A stretch of 64,000 nucleotides of DNA, taken from contig CM048553.1 in assembly GCA_026413225.1 (NCBI GenBank), positions 142,980,690 through 143,044,689 on the forward strand, in the 5' to 3' direction. Made by a program: the position numbers and the translations under genes. Position 1 is the first letter of the stretch. Each line of letters opens with the position of its first letter. The notes beneath the pieces were generated by a model. That model saw only the letters and a program-made list of their open reading frames with translations, ran no database searches and was not told the DNA's origin. Below are positions 60,973 to 64,000 of this stretch, one piece after another. Source of the DNA: Otis tarda. Lineage: Eukaryota > Chordata > Aves > Otidiformes > Otididae.

Positions 60973-62145
60973 ATAGAATCATAGAATAGTTTGGGTTGGA
61001 AGGGACCTTTAAAGGCCATCTAGTCCAACCCACCTGCAAGGCGCAGGGACATCTCCAACCAGATCAGGTTGCTCAGAGCCCCATCCAATGTGGCCTTGAA
61101 TGTTTCCAGGGATGGGGCATCCGCCACCTCTCTGGGCAACCTGTGCCAGTGTTTCACCACCATCATGGTAAAAATTGTTTTCCTTATGTCCAGTTTGAAT
61201 CTGCTTCCCTCTATTTTAAAACCATTACCCCTTCCCTGCTGAAGAGTTTCTCCCTGTCTTTCTTATAAGCCCCCTTTAGGTACTGGAAGGCCACTATAAG
61301 GTCTCCCTGGAGCTTCCTCTTCTCCAGACTGAACAGCCCCAACTCTCTCAGCCTGTCCTCATAGGAGAGGTGCTCCAGCCCTCGGGTCATCTTCGTGGCC
61401 CTCCTCTGGACTTGCTCCAACTGGTCCACGTCCTTTTTATGTTGGGGGCTCCGGAACTGGACACAGTTCTGCAGGTGGGGTCTCACAAGAGCAGAGTAGA
61501 GGGGGAGAATCACCTCCCTCGACCTTCTGGCCATGCTTCCCTTGATGCAGCCCAGGATGCGGTTGGCTTTCTGGGCAGCAAGCGCACATTGCTGGCTCAT
61601 GTCAAGCTTTACATCCACCAAGCCCTTCTCCTCAGGGCTTCTCTTAATCCACTCTCTGCCCAGCCTGTATTTGTGCCTGGGATTGCCCTGACCCATGTGC
61701 AGGACCTTGCACTTGGCCTGGTTGAACTTCATGAGGTTTGCACAGGCTCACCTCTCCAGCCTGTCCAGGTCCCTCTGGATGGCATCCCTTCCCTCCAGCA
61801 CGTTGACGGCACCACACAGCTTGATGTCATTGGCGAACTTGCTGAGGGTGCACATTATCCCACTGTCCATGTCGCCGACAAAGATGTTGAACAGGGCTGG
61901 GCCCAACACGGACCCCTGAGGGACGCCACTCGTGATGGGTCTCCACTTGGACATCGAGCCGTTGACCACCACTCTCTGAGTGTGGCCATCCAGCCAATTC
62001 CTTATCCACTGAGTGGTCCGTCCATCAAATCCATGTCTTTCCAGTTTAGAGGCAAGGATGTCATGCAGGACAGTGTCAAATGCTTTGCACAAGTCCAGGC
62101 AAATTATGCCAGTTGGTTGTCCCTTGTCCACCAGTGCTGTAACTT
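60973..62145 (-). mobile_element. CR1 LINE, 5'-truncated, 1.2 kb
   Basis: In reverse orientation this starts with the CR1 tail (TATAGAATCATAGAATAG) and the conserved GGAAGGGACCTTTAAAGGCC. It extends through the 3' untranslated region and about half of the ORF2 reverse-transcriptase domain to about 62145, where it is truncated. It is GC-richer than the intron and contrasts sharply with the flanks. The preserved frame suggests a younger insertion than the other CR1 pieces in this window. Confidence 0.95.
61211..62131 (-). pseudogene. CR1 ORF2 reverse-transcriptase fragment with one stop
   Basis: The minus-strand frame from 62131 reads [20 protein letters not shown], then [18 protein letters not shown] and [13 protein letters not shown]. 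These are reverse-transcriptase motifs of the CR1 family (the [17 protein letters not shown] and F-A-D-D boxes). A TGA at 61748-61750 interrupts it, where CR1 normally has Trp. The same frame then resumes to 61211 ([20 protein letters not shown] and [19 protein letters not shown]). The catalytic FADD box is FAND, so one metal-binding Asp is lost. With the 5' truncation, the stop and this change, the copy cannot be active. A small deletion near 61230 removes the usual CCDR segment. Confidence 0.92.
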
Positions 62146-62698
62146 ACCTATCTCACAGCTTAACTTAGCCACTGAACAGCACAGTATGTGTTGTTTTCAT
62201 TTTTTTTTCAACTTAGCCTGTGAGATTAGTGTTTAGAAGGCAATAAAAGCTGGTTTGTGCACATTTTGTGCAGGATGTGAGGTTTATTTGGGGCAGAATT
62301 TTTTTTTTGCTTCACTTAAGGAAACAAACTTTTAGTTCCATTTTGTTTTCTGTCTTTCGTTTTACCTGTCAGAAATTTTCAAACATCCATATCTGATTTT
62401 TAGTGAAATTTCTCAGTTGCTCAAATACTTTTCCTATTGACGTAACTTTTCACATCTCCTAAATATGTGTGTATTGATCAAGTGTTCTTCACCTGCTCTT
62501 AATTATTTTTGAATATAATTTGAAAACAGGAGTTTAAAATAACATATCTATGAAAATATACATTCAGAATATACAGCTGAACTGTAGATAAATGTGCTCT
62601 ATGTTCACCACTGTCTTAATAATACAGTGAGGGAAAACATCATGAAAGAAGCACCTTATAAATGTCTGAAATATCTCTGCTGTTTATTCCATATTCAG

Positions 62699-62764
62699 GA
62701 GGACTAGGCAGGAGAGAAGAGTGCCTAATTCATATTATGACGACACAACATATACACCTGAAAG
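62699..62764 (+). CDS. RIMS2: RIMS2 linker exon, symmetric phase 2 (66 nt)
   Basis: A 66-nt exon between CATATTCAG and GAAAG|GTATTT (phase 2 in, 2 out). It completes Arg and reads TRQERRVPNSYYDDTTYTPE. It is arginine-rich at the start and tyrosine/acidic after that. The position, splice sites and phase fit the RIMS2 linker between C2A and C2B. I recognise the style rather than an exact mammalian counterpart. It is probably a cassette. Its terminal AG joins an exon beyond the window. Confidence 0.82.
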
Positions 62765-64000
62765 GTATTTTAATTTATATAGTAGAAATAAAGTTGAGTA
62801 GTATTTTTTCTGAAGTCTAGTCTAAAAATTTTAGTTGGCCTAGACTAATGATATTTACAGTACACTTAATGCAGTATTTCTCTGAATACAGAATAACTAA
62901 TCTCCATAGTTTTAAGTCTCTAATTTTCTTTTAGCACTCCGTTAACTTAACTTTGGATTTTTTTTAAGTATAACTCTTAACTTGAAAATTTTTTTATTCA
63001 TTAGATGTGGGAGAAAAATTGAGTAGTATAGAGGAGCTAGGGACAGCTCAAGGTTTTTTCCTCACTTAACTGCAGCGTGTTTCTAATGGCTAACCTTTTC
63101 AGTCACTAAGATTGATCATAGGACAATTCAGAATCCTCAGTTTAATTCTTTAATACTCTGAGTCACTTAAGAAGCTCCTCAGCTTTTGACTTGTTACTGT
63201 CCATATTGACTTAAAAATGACTAACTAAGTGCCTTCAAATTGATTTTGAATGCCTGCTGTGCTAGGACCGAAAGTACTATTGTTCTTCCTAAATGTTGAT
63301 ATGCACGGAGTGTGTCACAATGAATATAATGTAACTAAAATTGGACGTGTAATCTGAAAACTCTTGAAACGTCTCTGGAAATAGTAATTTGATAACAGCA
63401 TTTCATGTCTAAAAAGCTAAGCAAAGTCCAAAAGAAAGAAGGAAGTTGATGTTCCTCTCACTTTGCAAAATTAGAGCTTTTATATTTCTCTGTCCATTTT
63501 AAGGCAGTATCTGATTTTTGTGAACAGCACGGGAACAGGTAATGCAGGGATTGTTTTCTAATGGCAAGAAAATTTGGTTGTATTTCACTGGTATGAATAA
63601 ATACAGTCACATTAACAAAAAAAAAATAAAGTGCACTGCAATTTTAAAGCCATGCTTAAGTATTTATGCAGTCTATAATATAGTACTTTTACAGAAGAAT
63701 CTTACCTAAAACACTGGCTAACTGAAGAGGCTGCCTTCAGTTTTAGGGGTACGGATGATCAGGGAGAGTGTAAAGATATACCTGTAATTCTCCAGCTGTA
63801 TTCTAATTTAGATTGAACTAAATCTAAATCTAATTTAAAACTAAATTAGATTAAACTGAAGTAACTTTCATCCAGTCAGTGATCTGGCTACAAAACATGG
63901 GAAAAATGCCATTCCCAATACAATCCAATTTGATATAGAAGAAACAAGAGCAGCTGAGTGACATTCACATAGAGTGTGCTCCACACTGTCTTCCCTCAAC
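62765..64000 (+). other. RIMS2: RIMS2 intron (5' part), phase 2
   Basis: AT-rich intron running off the end of the window. It contains a 10-bp inverted repeat (TCTAATTTAG at 63802-63811, CTAAATTAGA at 63841-63850) with AAATCTAAATC in its loop. No further exon is seen. Confidence 0.8.

Larger units (their letters stand above)
58180..62698 (+). other. RIMS2: RIMS2 intron, phase 2
   Basis: A 4.5-kb intron. Its 3' third is occupied by an antisense CR1 copy (60973-62145). The remainder is AT-rich with no supported gene. The open frame 61370-62236 on the plus strand is the complement of the CR1 reading frame and not a gene. The acceptor is TTTATTCCATATTCAG. Confidence 0.85.

Noticed and set aside
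61370-62236. 288-codon plus-strand open frame
   Set aside because: It is the opposite strand of the CR1 reverse-transcriptase frame and runs past the element's end; a shadow, not a gene.
1-64000. Search for tRNA, rRNA, CRISPR arrays, operons, riboswitches
   Set aside because: Nothing with cloverleaf, repeat-spacer or operon layout was seen; the window is intron-rich vertebrate DNA where these bacterial features do not apply.

Overview
The window is vertebrate nuclear DNA, almost certainly from a bird. It is AT-rich, has long introns with canonical GT-AG exons, and carries CR1 LINE copies with ATTCTATG-type 3' tails plus one ~1.1 kb LTR of a type I associate with neoavian birds. There is no sign of bacterial or viral gene organisation. 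The open frames longer than 60 codons that are not described below look like chance frames in introns or frames inside repeats.

The whole window lies inside one gene on the + strand, RIMS2 (regulating synaptic membrane exocytosis 2, the presynaptic active-zone scaffold RIM2). Ten exons can be read with confidence. A 48-bp linker exon (3699-3746) comes first. Three exons encode the C2A domain (12026-12156, 14938-15109, 15667-15820). Two linker exons follow (30605-30673, 43472-43628). The last four are symmetric phase-2 exons (47922-48038, 57410-57475, 58072-58179, 62699-62764). Spliced together they give 1,088 nt of open frame with every junction phase consistent. The zinc-finger/PDZ exons lie upstream of the window. 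The RIM-BP-binding region and the C2B domain lie downstream.

The most interesting signal is in the 14.8-kb intron after C2A. It contains three tiny putative exons: 15 nt at 20929-20943 (or 51 nt from 20893), 27 nt at 23123-23149, and 15 nt at 23398-23412. Each has good acceptor and donor sites, a length divisible by three, and the phase (1-1) needed to drop into the message. They look like neuronal microexons. A fourth candidate (39542-39568) lies in the next large intron. An in-frame upstream acceptor may extend the 47922 exon by 138 nt, and two weaker candidates are also recorded. With the symmetric downstream exons, the C2A-C2B linker appears built for combinatorial splicing.

Mobile DNA consists of two sizeable minus-strand CR1 fragments (29564-30091 and 60973-62145), three small CR1 remnants, and a solo LTR (35610-36716) flanked by a short matching AAAT. 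The larger CR1 copy keeps a nearly continuous reverse-transcriptase frame broken by one stop. The rest is AT-rich intron with short tandem duplications, a duplicated palindrome at 16660-16732, and simple repeats.
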